DNA of 64,000 nt from assembly GCA_018873225.1 (NCBI GenBank), contig JAEILZ010000009.1, forward strand, positions 2,471,501 through 2,535,500, written 5' to 3'. Of the stretch, positions 12,636 through 23,803 are shown piece by piece. Each line of letters begins with the position of its first letter. The first letter of the stretch is position 1. This DNA comes from [Phialemoniopsis] sp. UDSM-2020 (taxonomy: Eukaryota; Ascomycota; Sordariomycetes; Thyridiales; Thyridiaceae). The notes under the pieces were generated by a model that saw only the letters and a list, made by a program, of their open reading frames with translations, had not been told where the DNA came from and searched no databases. Both the position numbers and the translations under genes were made by a program.

Positions 12636-13436
12636 TCAGTCGTACCGATCATTTGCCTGTCGCGATTGTAGGCTCCAATCCAGATCACCGAAAGCTACGC
12701 CCCTGACCTGGCGGTCTGCCTTGTTCTGAGGCATGATCACAGATCTCTCAACCTCCTTCCCCTTGCCCTTTCCCATGTAAGTCGGCATCTGCATCATCTC
12801 GTTCTCATGCCTCGCCGCCTCAAACAGGCGTCTGTAAGGTGAACTATACTTGTGCGGGTTCATATCCGCCCTCGAGACAGACTCCGCGACCTCCTTGTCC
12901 TTCGGCATCTGCAGCATCTCCCTCGCTTGCCTCGCCACCTCAAGCTGGCGTCTGCGAGGTGACCAATACTGGTGTGGGATCACATCCGCCCTCTCGACAG
13001 ACTCCGCAACCTCGCTGTTCTTGTCCCTTGCCGCCGTACGATTCTCCTGCGTGATCTGCTCCATTGCCGCTGCGTACAACGGGTCAGCGTTGGCTAAGGG
13101 ACGCGGACGCATCATCTCCCTCAATCTCTTCCTCTGTTTCTCTATCATCTTCTCGTGCTCCTGCTCCTCCAGCCACCGCTTCAGCGGCACGGCGGGCACG
13201 TGCTTCGTGATGTCGTCCCCGTTCTTGGGGTCCAGGCAGTAGCCCACCCTGGCGTAGGGTTTGTAGTCGGTGGGCAGGCTTTGCAGGGTCGCGGCGCAGA
13301 AGCCCGGGGGCACGTCGCGGAAGGTGATGCGGGCGTAGTCTGCGATGCGTTCGTAGAGGTATTGCTCGTAGCCTGGGTCGGTGACGGTGACGAGCATTGG
13401 TGGGGGAGGGCTGGGCTTTGGGGATGAGGAGGCCAT
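12636..13436 (-). CDS. Hypothetical basic protein with a 40-residue tandem repeat, 266 aa
   Basis: A single exon. I chose the ATG at 13436 (MASSSPKPSP) over the more distal one at 13637, whose extra 67 residues look like translated 5' UTR. Residues 15-90 form a compact-looking N-terminal part (VTVTDPGYEQYLYERIADYA, then DVPPGFCAATLQSLPTDYKPYARVGYC). Residues 91-130 are a charged helix (EEQEHEKMIEKQRKRLREMM). Two near-identical 40-residue units follow at 142-181 and 182-221, each beginning EVAES and carrying ADxxPHxYxSPxRR, AR and EMxQMP, with the start of a third unit near 228 (KEVERSV). There is no signal peptide or membrane segment. The family is not recognised. Confidence 0.7.
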   Translation of the reverse strand: MASSSPKPSPPPPMLVTVTDPGYEQYLYERIADYARITFRDVPPGFCAATLQSLPTDYKPYARVGYCLDPKNGDDITKHVPAVPLKRWLEEQEHEKMIEKQRKRLREMMRPRPLANADPLYAAAMEQITQENRTAARDKNSEVAESVERADVIPHQYWSPRRRQLEVARQAREMLQMPKDKEVAESVSRADMNPHKYSSPYRRLFEAARHENEMMQMPTYMGKGKGKEVERSVIMPQNKADRQVRGVAFGDLDWSLQSRQANDRYD

Positions 13437-15139
13437 TGCTTTAACTGCTGTGATGGGTTCGTGTGGTAGATAATGTTTTCTTGTTGGAATGTTGGAAGAA
13501 AATAGAAGTTGGAGTGGGATGATGTGTTTGGAGAGGAATAGAAGGGGGAAATGAGATGTGGTCGAGAGAAGGTTACGAGGTGGTTGTTTGGAGTGACTAC
13601 CATGGATGGGTCCGGTCTGGTTGGGAAAGATGCTCAAGCGGCCAAAAATCTCTCAGCTACATGTTGTATACAAATCGATATGAAATCAACTTAATTTGTT
13701 GCTCAATCAAATATGCCTCTATCAATCAAAGCATATTTGCATGACTGATGACACATGACAGGGCACAAACAAGAACTTTTGAACCCTAAGTGACATCTGC
13801 AACACATTAACAGAAGACAATTACACCTTGAGTATGACTGGGGACTCTGACTGATAGACCGAGCACAGAGGCCCCTCTTTCCATTCATGTATTGCACTCA
13901 TTTACTAATATTATTCTCTCTGAGCATTCATGAGCCCCCAGAGTGATTATAGTTTGTGTTGTTCCAGAGAGCATCAAAGTTCTTGATGGCCTTCTTTGCC
14001 CGTGTTTTCCCTTCCCTCCTAAGCTGCTTGTCACTCTTGGACCCCTCTGTTTCCATCGCAACCATGTGCTCGGTCGAGGTTGTGGTTGAGAAAGAAGTCG
14101 ACTTCAGGAACTTTTGCATCGTGGGAGATGGTTTGGTCGACCTGTATCATTCAGGCTGGTTAGTGTACGTCAATAGAAAGACAGTCATACATCACATTAC
14201 TTTGTCTTGGCCATACTTGGACCCATGATGAGGAGATGGTGAAGTGTGCAACTGGATCGTCTGTCTGATATTGGTGCACCGAGTTGTCCAGGTTCAAGAA
14301 ATGGTGCAGGACAACGCAAAGGTTCGAGAAAGTGAAAACACATTGCGGATACAGCCATCTTTTATCCATCTCTCGAAATCGTATTTTGTCAAGCTCACTT
14401 CTACAGACTGGCTGTAAGTCGCTTTCATGCGCTTGTCTGCCGATACGCAGGCCAAGTCGTGAAGAGGCACCCTTGTCCCTTGACCCCTGTCCCGCCCAGT
14501 CCCACCTCTTCTAGCTGGCAGCAAGCTATGCCCACCTTGCAGGGTTCTGGACCCACCCAGCTTCCACAAGATCCCCACATTGCCGATGCCAAGTAGAATA
14601 AAGGATGCACCAGGTGCGGCCTGGCAAAGTTCGAGTTACGTACTTGGGCACGAGTTGGGGTAATATATATTGGCTCACGCAGTCTTAATGCTCACTTTTG
14701 GTTATTCTGTCCCGACGAGGGTCGGTCACAGCTTATTGGCGTGGGTGGAGATTCCGCTCAGTCCAACGCACCTTGGATGGGAACCAATGGCATTTGCAGG
14801 CAGTCGCCAGGGGTGCACCAGCCGGCCAACAAGGAAAGAATAATGATTTTGTCCTTGTTGCCTGACAAAATCTCGGTGACAAAATCTGATTGACATAATC
14901 CGAATGGCGGAACTGAGATGACAAAATACGATTTCTGGCCCTCTGCCCTTACGTTCAGTATCTAGCTCTCCCCCCAGTCCCAAAATTCCCCTTCTCTCTT
15001 TTACTCCTCCGCTAGACAAATTTGTTGTTCTCCTAACCTAGCACCATCACTTTGTCAGTCAAGACTCCTGTCCCTTCTGCCTCCTCAATATTGTGGTCCG
15101 CGCTCCAACGGTATCTACACTAGACCAGCCTTGCCCATC
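13437..15139. other. Intergenic with one doubtful small ORF
   Basis: This is the promoter of the 40-residue-repeat gene and then the 5' region of the ankyrin gene. A 63-codon minus-strand frame at 13928-14119 ends in a lysine/arginine-rich helix (KQLRREGKTRAKKAIKNF). It could be a small protein or a last exon, but nothing else supports it. Confidence 0.4.
13928..14119 (-). CDS. Possible small basic ORF, 63 aa
   Basis: A minus-strand frame of 64 codons starts with ATG at 14119. The N-terminal half is Ser/Thr-rich. The second half is an amphipathic basic helix followed by a short polar tail. No domain, signal peptide or splice-linked partner was found. It is listed only because the composition is more protein-like than the surrounding frames, and it may be chance. 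Confidence 0.2.
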   Translation of the reverse strand: MQKFLKSTSFSTTTSTEHMVAMETEGSKSDKQLRREGKTRAKKAIKNFDALWNNTNYNHSGGS

Positions 15140-18100
15140 ATGGCCCCAAGAATTGCCGCAGCAGAATGGGATCAGCATAAAGAGACCATCATCGGTCTAT
15201 ACCGCACATCTCGCTTGCCTTTGAAGCATAAGACTGGTCGAAGTGTGATGAGCGTGATGCGTGATGAGCATCAGTTCACCGCGACGTAAGTGTCTTCCTG
15301 AGAGCACAATGTGAAGCAAGCCCCCTGACAGATGCTTGTCAGGTCTTCCCAGTACCAAACCAAGTTCAAGGAATGGAACATTGCAAAGAATATTTCTGTG
15401 GATGAGTGGCGCACTATCCTTCCGGCTCTTGAAATGCTTACTCTTCGAAAATTAAAGTGTAGACTGATGCTCTCCGGTCAAGCAGTCAAGCAGCAGCAGA
15501 TCGAGCGAGGCATGCGTCAGTGCGGCAAGACGAGGGATCCATTAGGCTTGAAAGGTTTGTTCAGATCTATTCGTGTGTTCAAGCATGACAGCACTTACGA
15601 GTTATCAGGATATAAGTCACTTGATGACTGTGAAGCCGCAATCGAAGTGATGGACCCCGACAATGGCGACTGGAGAGCTTTTCACCCGAATGACATCACC
15701 TCGCAAGCCCTGGTTCCGGCACTGGCGCAGCAAACTCGATTCTCTGAGTCAAACGTTGGTATAGCCAACGCTCCATCTATCGCAGGATTCGACGATCCAG
15801 CAGCAGCCATGCAACGACTGATGGGTCTGTATGGCTACTCTGACATGAATCATGAATCCACAACAAACTTTTCAAGCGCAACGAGCATGTGTTTTCGAGA
15901 TTGTGATCCAGGCGGTCACGACACTTCCTCTCACGCAATAACGCACTGGAATGCTAGTCAAGACCTTTATCGGCAGCCCGCATTCATGCAGCAACAGCAC
16001 GCAAACTTCGGACCTTCAAATTTTGCCCATCCAGTTTGGTCTACAACTTCTCTTCGGCTTATAGCTCAAATGCCGATAATCGATGGCATGTTGAGTTGGC
16101 GACCCCTAAATGGCCAGGGCCAGATACTTGACGCAGCATCACGTGCTGCCTTGACCAAAAATATCAGAGAGCTAGACGCAAGTATCGCCCTAGCTGTGAA
16201 AGAAGACAATCCGTCTCATGCCTTCCGTCGCATGCATCAACCAGACAGGAGTCGACATACTGAGTTGACTATCATCCACGAATTCTCGTCACTTCTTCCT
16301 CGCTCCATATCCACGCCCAACACCGGAGTCAATCAAGAAGCATTATGCTCAAGAAAAGACGATACCATGCACAAGTATTGCCAGGGACTAATATTCTCGC
16401 TGCTGAACAACTTCGCGGCTCTGAATTATTTCTCTCCAGCCCTTTATGTCAAGTTTCTGCGGCAGTATCCTGGCCTCTTTGAGCAGATTCTACTGCGGTT
16501 GAGTGACCTACCTTCATCTTCTGGTCAGAGTCTTGGCGAGAATCTTGTTACCTCGGCCATACATGCCCGTGATGCTTCGGCTTTGCGAATGATATTGCAG
16601 GCTGCAGTATGCTCAAACGTCGCTCTCAACTTAAACGACATTCGTTGTGTGTTCAGAGACACAACAATCTCCCCGATTGAACTTGCGGCACACTACAAAA
16701 GTCTGGATGTCGCTCTGGAACTGGTCAACACTGGAGCTGACGTATACACAGCCTCTTTTAACTGTGGCACTTCGTCGAAAATACCTCAAGGAGCTCTATT
16801 CTGGTTCCTCAAAGCGCACGACCCTGCAGATAGCCGAACGTCTACACTGAGGATGATACGGCTTTTGAGACCAGAACACACCAACAACGATGCAGCACTT
16901 TACGATGAGCTATCGAGCTATGGAGTCGAGTATGTGTCGGAGTTCTTACGCTCCCAGCTCCGTGTTTGGTTGTCGGCTACGCTTCCAAATCGAATACTTC
17001 CGCCTCCGGATTTGTCTGGTCTAGTGGATGAAATAGAAGAAGAAAGTATCGTCAATCTCATCAAGTCCTCCTACCTCGAATGCATACAAAAGGACGATGA
17101 CGAGGCAATGATTGATGATTGGCGCGAAGAGCTCTGGTATTTGTTTACAGATGCAATTCATATCCCCAAGAAGACGATCCTCAAATTCTTGATCAGTATC
17201 CCCTCTTTCAAGAACCAAGCGCTGTCATACGCAATCTCCAGCGGCTGCGCTGGAACAGTTCAGCTTTTATTGCAGTGGAACATCGAGATCGATGTGCCAT
17301 CTTGTTATATTCGAATGGACCATGGCTATGGTTCAACCCCCCTTAGTGAAGCGATTCTTTCAAAAGACTCTGGCCTTGTTCGGGAGTTGGAATGCAGAGG
17401 TGCACTACGACAACTCCACCAAGGCAATCGTTTGGAGCCTGCTGCATATGCAGCAGTGAAGGTTAGGGACAGTGCCTATCTTCAAAAACTTCTAGACAAA
17501 GTCTCTGAACATGAAGTGGGACTGTGTCTGAGCTCGGCTCTTGTTGCTGCTTTCAGAGAACAACGTCACGAGGACATTACTGCTCTCGTGAAGGCTGGAG
17601 CAACCCCAAGCGACGGCGATCTGGAGGATCTATTCCACGTTGCAGCAAGATACGAAGACGATCAACTGATTGATTTCCTCTTCGAGTACGACATCAATTT
17701 ATCTCTTGTGTTCTGTAATATTGCTATCCGCGAGGGCGATGTGGGGCTACTTAAGGACCTGCTAGAGATGATTCCGAGGCAAGCCTCCGTCGAAGACCGG
17801 CGCTTCTGGACAAGTCTACTCACAACTGCGACAAGAGAACGCAACGAGACTATCATTTATATGCTTCTGGAGTGGGGAGCCGATCCTTTTGATTCATACG
17901 GCCACGAGCATTCAGCTCTCACGACAGCAGCTGAAATGGAGGCTCACAAAATTCTTCGAATATTTTTGGCGGCTAATCATATTGCACGGGGTACTCGGGA
18001 GGAGTTTCTTTTAGCTGTGATGCGCAGCACGCCACCCAGTCATGCAATTCTGGTACAGACCTACTTCGAGAAATTTCCTCAAAAGATAATAGGATTTGGG

Positions 18101-18979
18101 GCCTCCTGCCTCTTGGAGGCCCTTGACAGCATCATCTTCACCACAAATCGGGACTTAAACCCAGAGACAGACTTAGACATGCGCAGAGACTCAACTTCAA
18201 TTTCGTCCTCAGACCCTACTCTGAATATCGATGTAGGCGTCACCGGCACCGACAAAGTAACGCGCAGTGGCACTGGTCCCGATGCAGAGAAGCTGCAACT
18301 GTTGTTGGACGCTGGACTTGACGTCAACACTATGGATCATGGCCTGACTTGTTCTGCTCTTGGATTTGCAGTCGGTATGGACAGTAGACTCGACGTAGTA
18401 GCGGCACTATTGCAGGCAGGAGGAGACCCAAACCGGGTAGCCATGCAGCGTGAGCCGTCGAGGATCTGGGGCCAGAAAACTGCATTTTTACTAGCCATCG
18501 GTACAGGCAACATCCAGCTTGTGGAACTCTTGATTGATCATGGTGCAGAAGTCAACAAGCCAGCACGGAAAGGTATCAAAAGAACACCTCTGCAAGGAGC
18601 TTGTGAGCAGGGCTCGTACGACATGGTGGAACTCTTGTTGAACCGTGGAGCTGACCCCAATGCCCCAGCCGCCATGAGAGGCGGCGCCACGGCTCTGCAG
18701 ATGGCAGCAATCCATGGAAGTCTCGCCATAGCTTTACTGCTTCTCGAGCGTGGTGCAGACTTACGTGCTCCCAAGTCACTAATTTCCGGTCGCACCCCAT
18801 TCGAGGGCGCAGCAGAATGTGGCCGACGTGACATGCTGGAATTGCTTTGGGACGTCTCGGGATTGCATGGATTCGACATCAACGAGTTGAAAAGTGCCAA
18901 GAAGTTGGCACAGAAGCAGGGACACCGGCCATGTGTGGAGTATATCGATCGACTTTTATCAAGGCATCAGGCGTCCTAA
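15140..18979 (+). CDS. Clr5-domain ankyrin-repeat protein, 1260 aa
   Basis: Two exons, 15140-15285 and 15343-18979, with a phase-matched 57-nt intron. The intron interrupts the N-terminal Clr5 domain (residues about 9-70: EWDQHKETIIGLYRTS, then HQFTAT joined to SSQYQTKFKEWNI), a helical domain common at the N-terminus of fungal ankyrin and TPR proteins. A long middle region shows scattered ankyrin-like helices from about residue 470 (PIELAAHYKSLDVALELVNTGADV). The C-terminal 230 residues hold clear consecutive ankyrin repeats (KLQLLLDAGLDVNT, VVAALLQAGGDPN, LVELLIDHGAEVN, MVELLLNRGADPN, IALLLLERGADL). There is no catalytic domain. Such proteins are lineage-expanded in filamentous ascomycetes and probably bind proteins. 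No precise role can be assigned. It lies upstream of a frameshifted gene on the same strand. Confidence 0.9.
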
Positions 18980-19351
18980 ATGTATCCATTGGCAGTAGAG
19001 GCCGGGGGTGGAGGTGATCTTGATGGTTTTCTGCGATTTCATAGTTGTCATCAAAGAAACAATTGCCCCAAAGGACTGGAACCGTCCATGACTATCGTCT
19101 TTCCTTGGAAAGGCAGAGATAAAAGGTAGACGCAGTTATTGTAACATATGCAGCACGAAAGACTTCCAGGTTGCTTCTTCTTCTTTTCGCGGTGTGGAAT
19201 CTGTTTCTACGCCCTCACCATTGCCTCCCTCGAGGTTTGTCGCTAACACCATCTAAAATCACCACCTTCCCGTTCTCTGGATTCACTCTCCCTTATAAGC
19301 GGGCCTCTTTTCCTCTTCTCTGCTGTCATCTATAGCACCCAAGGACCCAAC
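18980..19351. other. Intergenic, 5' region of the next gene
   Basis: A pyrimidine-rich stretch at about 19255-19330, just before the ATG at 19352, is typical of a fungal core promoter/5' UTR. Nothing else was seen. Confidence 0.5.
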
Positions 19352-20256
19352 ATGACAGAAATTAACCCTGAGGACCGCCTTATGCTCGGTGGCCGGCCCC
19401 AGTCGAGTTCGCAGCCTTGTCGCCAGCAGAACGTCAGAGGGTCTTCCGGCAGCATCTTGTCCAGTATGCTCCCGTCATAATCGACGAAGGGGATGATGAG
19501 GAGGAGTACCTCAACCCAGACATCGCCAAAGGGGTGATGTTGCGCCAGGAATACTTTGTTGGAAGCACTGCGGTGGGCCGTCAGCTTGTCGCTGAGGCTC
19601 GAAATATTTATTACGGCGAGAACAACTTCATTGTCCCACTCGGTTGGCTCTGCGAGTTCGTGATTGATCGGCTCGCCGACAAGAGAACCCCAATTCGCAT
19701 AGCGCCGTTGGTAAAACAGGATATCTTGGTAGTCGCCAGCCTGGAGCGCGACCTCGAGCTCGACCAGACCGACAAGGACGCGCTGTTCATTTCTGATGAC
19801 CTGTCCGACACAGAAGAGATGGCTATTGACGCTCCTGCCCCCGGGCCTCGCCAAAAGATTGACTTCAAAGGCCCGAACAGCCAAATTCACGACCCAAAAA
19901 GCGTACACTATCGTCACGGAAAAGACCTGCAAGCCAGGTACATCCAGAAGCAACTCCAGGACTTGTTTACGTTCACCAATGCCACGAATGTCGTCCTGGT
20001 TCTTAGTGGTCGTGGTTCTTTGGATGGAAGTGACCTCACAACACATCGGTGGTTGAAGGATATTTCGTACGCAGTCAAACTACTCATCAGGCAGTACGGT
20101 TCTCGCTTCAACATCAGGAAAATGATCGGGGAGTATTCAACCAGGGGTGTTGACGAGGAGACCCAGTCTCGGTCTCTACGAAAGTATTGGAACCCGCCAA
20201 CCGAGATGGCTCGGCAGCGAGCTCCTCGTTCAGCGAAACGATGCAGCTCGAGATAG
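19352..20256 (+). pseudogene. F-box/2EXR-like hypothetical protein with an apparent frameshift near its start
   Basis: The main frame (about 19390-20256, some 280 codons) is clearly coding: LSPAERQRVFRQHL is followed by VGRQLVAEARNIYYGENNF, the pattern of fungal proteins in which an F-box-like start is followed by a decision on old entries (leader LP/SPAER, then AEARxIYYxEN). It has no ATG: in-frame stops lie at about 19354-19360 and no Met occurs until well inside. A good ATG at 19352 (MTEINPEDRLMLGG) is in another frame and runs into a stop near 19480. Joining the two needs a one-base shift between about 19385 and 19415, and no intron of workable size fits. It is therefore either a pseudogene, a sequencing indel or an unusual start. 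The C-terminus is basic (ending in RSAKRCSSR). Confidence 0.5.
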
Positions 20257-21221
20257 AGGAGTGGACGCGGGTTCTTCATGGCAAGGGGGTGCGGCTGGAT
20301 CGGGAAATATTGATTTGATTTGAGGACCCCTCCAGTCAAAGTAGTCAAATGAGGCAACCGTCACTAGTCTTGAGCAACGCGAAATAGTCACCGATTACGG
20401 GGAATATGAATGGCCGAAAAAAAGCAGAATGATATTCAGATTCTAGAAATTTAAATGGACTTTTCGCACTTACACCTACCATTTCTTCCAGGCTCTCAAA
20501 GGCAGAGCAGGAACATGCTCTCGGGACACGAATTTGGGGCTACCATCCTCGTTGATACCACGGTAAAAGTCTACCGTAGCATGCTGAGAGCGATCGGAGA
20601 AGCTCGTGTGGGGTCCTGTCTGCATGAACGCAGCCCAGCAGCCAGCAAGGCGGGCGCTCTGGGGCCCAGAAGTGACAAAAGTCTCAATACACTCTCTGAG
20701 GTACTGCCGATATGCTGGTTCACGAATGAACATGGTACTTCCAAATTCGACCCTCATGACGAAGGATATGAACAGTGCCGATGATGATTGTATCGACGAA
20801 TGCGCGGAGGGCTCTCAGACTGGGGATCTTTGGGTTCCATCATCTATGAGATAGCATTTGGAAAGTGTAGCTTTTATGTATGCCGTGTTATTCCAACCCT
20901 GAAGGCCTATGATAATGTCCAATGATGTTGTCCCAAGACTTGCGAGACTCGTTGAACGAGGGCTTATGCTGAAAACAAAGACATCAGGGTAATGGATTGA
21001 AAGCTCTTTGCGAGACAAGTACTTGACAATATATGCTAGTCCGGAGTTAACAAAGCAGATTGGGAACATTAGTCTTTGTTGAACTAACAATGTGCTCAAC
21101 AAGGGTGCTTTGTTTCCCTAAAATGCATATGTATAAATATTCACATCTTTCAGGACATCGAGCCATGTTGTATCATCTAGGGCCGTAGTCCACCACCAAC
21201 GACACACTTGCCAATTCAGCA
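20257..21221. other. Intergenic with doubtful minus-strand frames
   Basis: Holds the doubtful frame listed separately at 20476-20757 and a second, weaker one at 20815-21102. Otherwise it is the 5' region of the kinase gene, and the last about 120 bases before 21222 look like an ordinary AT-richer promoter. Confidence 0.4.
20476..20757 (-). other. Possible gene fragment, 93 codons
   Basis: The minus-strand frame has protein-like composition (MFIREPAYRQYLREC, LAGCWAAFMQTGPHTSF) and an acceptable ATG at 20757. It could be a short gene or the last exon of a decayed one whose earlier part lies in 20815-21102. No domain was recognised and no splice pair was convincing. Confidence 0.3.
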
Positions 21222-22529
21222 ATGATGTCCTCACAATCTAGTCAGCAACCGGCGACTGACGATTCACAAGACGGCTTCACACCCCGTTTTGAAGTCAATG
21301 GAACTGCATGCGAGTGGGCAGAGGACTATGGTCCGGGCGGCTATCATCCGGTTCATCTTGGAGATGTGTTCAACAGCCGCTATGCTATCATCCGCAAGAT
21401 TGGCTACGGAGCGCGCTCAACTGTTTGGTTGGCCGTTGATATGAAACGGTCTACGACCACTTACGTCGCAGTCAAAATCAACAGGGCTTACCCAAGCCTC
21501 AAAGAAGTGGACACGTACGCCCGCCTGACACATTGTGGAACTGAACCTACGCCAGGCATAGTCTCGCTTTTGGACGTCTTTGATCATCGGGGACCGAATG
21601 GCAAGCACGACTGCTTCGTCTTTGAGGTGATGGGACCAACTGTGCCCCAAATGCTTCGCCTTTCCCCGAAGTATCATCGTGGCATGCCGTGGGACCCACA
21701 GCGCTTTCCTCTACAACTGAACAAGCGGATCCTCCGTGATGTGTTGGTAGGTCTCGACACCCTTCACAAGAACGGTATTGTTCACGGTGATCTTCACCTT
21801 GGTAACGTCCTGCTCACCACTAGTGGTGTGCAAGATATGGCCGTGTCTGATGTTGGACACCCGTATGACCAGTGCAGGGAGCTTGTTCGTCTTGATGGAC
21901 AGCCTGACCCGTCGGCGCCACTATATCTTCTCGAGCCGCGGCCCCTAGTCGATCAAGCTATGCTGGACGGAGACTGTGTAGCTAACATTGCGGATCTCGG
22001 AGCAGCATTCCTCAAGAGCGACTGTGTCGATGCCACATGCATCCCCATGGCACTGCGATCTCCGGAGGCTTTGCTAAGTCTTCCTCTTGGTCCTGGTATT
22101 GACATCTGGAGTTTTGGCTGTCTTGCTTACGAGTTACTGACCGGCAAGCAGATCTTCCAGATCTTTGACTTGGACGGCGACTACGAAGACCAAGATATCA
22201 AGGACGAACATTTGACACAAATGGACCATATCCTCGGACCGCTTCCTGAGTGGTTTACGCGTGTGTGGCATTGCCAGCGTGCACTGGACAGCGATTCTGG
22301 AGGAAGTTCAAGCTCAGAGGACCAAACTCAGGAGAAGACAGATGAGGGTGAGCATAAGTTCACGCCTCTTGAGACGACGTTCTTGCATAATGTCGGCGAT
22401 GAAAGCGTTCAAGAGGCGCTCCCGTTTTTGACATTTCTACGAAGGGCATTGTGCTACGATCCTATCAAGAGATGGTCGGCCTCATCGCTGCTACAGCACC
22501 CTTGGCTCAAGGAAGAGAAGGCTGAGTAG
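21222..22529 (+). CDS. SRPK-like protein kinase, 435 aa
   Basis: A single exon with two adjacent ATGs at the start (21222 and 21225). The EWAEDYGPGGYHPVHLGDVF N-terminus is the hallmark of the SR-protein-kinase group. The glycine loop is IGYGARSTVWLA (about 60-71), the ATP lysine is K85 (VAVK) and the catalytic loop is HGDLHLGN (H188, D190, N195). The magnesium motif is DLG (258-260) in place of DFG, and RSPEALL stands in for APE, as in the SRPK group. The HRD arginine is replaced by glycine (HGD), also common in fungal SRPK-like paralogues. A short acidic/Ser-rich insert (DSDSGGSSSSEDQ) near residue 360 divides the C-lobe. K, catalytic D and metal D are all present, so activity is plausible. 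These paralogues are multi-copy in Sordariomycetes and most are of unknown function. Confidence 0.9.
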   Translation: MMSSQSSQQPATDDSQDGFTPRFEVNGTACEWAEDYGPGGYHPVHLGDVFNSRYAIIRKIGYGARSTVWLAVDMKRSTTTYVAVKINRAYPSLKEVDTYARLTHCGTEPTPGIVSLLDVFDHRGPNGKHDCFVFEVMGPTVPQMLRLSPKYHRGMPWDPQRFPLQLNKRILRDVLVGLDTLHKNGIVHGDLHLGNVLLTTSGVQDMAVSDVGHPYDQCRELVRLDGQPDPSAPLYLLEPRPLVDQAMLDGDCVANIADLGAAFLKSDCVDATCIPMALRSPEALLSLPLGPGIDIWSFGCLAYELLTGKQIFQIFDLDGDYEDQDIKDEHLTQMDHILGPLPEWFTRVWHCQRALDSDSGGSSSSEDQTQEKTDEGEHKFTPLETTFLHNVGDESVQEALPFLTFLRRALCYDPIKRWSASSLLQHPWLKEEKAE

Positions 22530-22698
22530 CTTTCATTCTATCTGCCTAGATCATTGCAAAGGCGTTTGGGATTAGTTGTCAAATAGATTGTCAAGATTGA
22601 TTTCACGTTGACTCATTTACATTACAGCTTTCGAGGTCTCCAAATCCCCATCCGCACGAGTAAACCTGGCTGCCTAGCGAATACGTCACTCTGAATAG

Positions 22699-23260
22699 CT
22701 AGTGTGCTCCCTTGGGTTGCCACTCGTCCCCAATCACAAGATTGTCATATCCTATTTGAAACGTATTTGGCTTCAGTAGGAAGTGATCCTCATCAGCTAG
22801 AGAAGAATTGTTTCGTCAGTGCCTTAGTCCAGAATAAGCCAGTTTAGGAAGAACATTACTTACGAAGAATAGCCTTGATGAAATCCTTATCCTGGGAGAT
22901 AGCCTTCCAGTCTTCCAAACTGTCCACCCAAACCTCAGCAACGCCATCATAATCCAGAATTGGAACGCCCAGAGCCTTTGCGTCCGCACGCATCTCTGGA
23001 GTGACATGATGCTTCGAGCAATTACAAGTCAGCTATGGAATACCGCACGGCAGGCAGTGACAAGAGATACTGACCTGGTTATACCTCCGGACCTTCTCCA
23101 CAAAGATCTTGTTGGCCAAGGCAGGCTCGATGTGGTTGTTGGCCCAGTAGGCATGGAAGTACTCGTCGGTGATGTGCGGCAGCTTCCTAAGGAAGATGGA
23201 AATCTTGACATATTTGCCTGGCTTAGGCGCAGGCCCCTTGAGAGCTGGAGCATTCGACAT
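22699..23260 (-). CDS. EthD-domain protein, 143 aa
   Basis: Three exons read on the minus strand, 23075-23260, 22864-23011 and 22699-22796, all phase-consistent, give 143 residues. The start is the ATG at 23260 (MSNAPALKG). The EthD fold (a dimeric alpha/beta barrel) is shown by YVKISIFLRKLPHITDEYFHAYWANNH, which contains the F-x-x-Y-W-x-x-x-H core, and by the late aromatic strand YDGVAEVWVDSLEDWKA. EthD-type proteins include decarboxylases and polyketide/aromatic-modifying enzymes as well as proteins of unknown role. The gene lies head to head with the VOC gene at 23804, sharing a 543-bp promoter region, which suggests co-expression. A second, duplicated EthD protein is encoded at 33039, so the pair probably belongs to one pathway. 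Confidence 0.85.
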
Positions 23261-23803
23261 GATGAGTTTTTTGACCACTCTTTGAACTTTAAGAAGTTTG
23301 ATGCTTCACACGAGCGATACTGGATAAGAATTTCGGCACAAGCTAGCACCTGATACGCGGTTCATTGGACGGATCTATTCATCACAGCTGAGGGGCCATT
23401 TATGATGGCGTTTCCAGCAAGGCTTGGTAGAGCCAAGCCATCATTCCGCGCCAGTCAGTGGCACTAGAGTTGGTGACGTTTCCCGCCTGACTGACCCCGT
23501 CGGCGTCTAGAGGCAACCGGGCTTGCGGAAAAGTCAACCGGGCCAGTTGTGGGGTAGGCGGCGCTAAGTTGCGACCCGAGACCCGGTCATGACGAGATAT
23601 TGTGGGGATCCAGATTCTAGACTAGAGCTTTGGAGTTTGATATTCCCGTTTTCCGTATGGCCAGAGCTACAGATTGTGGTATGAGGTTATATCCTTCGAC
23701 TGAACTTGTAACGTCTCTGCATGGTAAGCACCTTAATCTCACAGCCAAGGAATTGCTATTCGTCAGGTTAAAGGATTACTCCAAATTCTTAACGTTCTCC
23801 ACA
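23261..23803. promoter_or_regulatory. Divergent promoter of the EthD and VOC genes, with a doubled 8-mer
   Basis: This 543-bp space separates two divergent genes. It contains the direct repeat CAACCGGG at 23514-23521 and 23535-23542. The copies are 21 bp apart (two helical turns), in a GC-rich patch, and a related CCCGGTC occurs at 23582-23588. CCGG/CGG triplets are what Zn2Cys6 regulators bind, and such a regulator is encoded at about 30313. The assignment to that regulator is inference. Confidence 0.4.
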
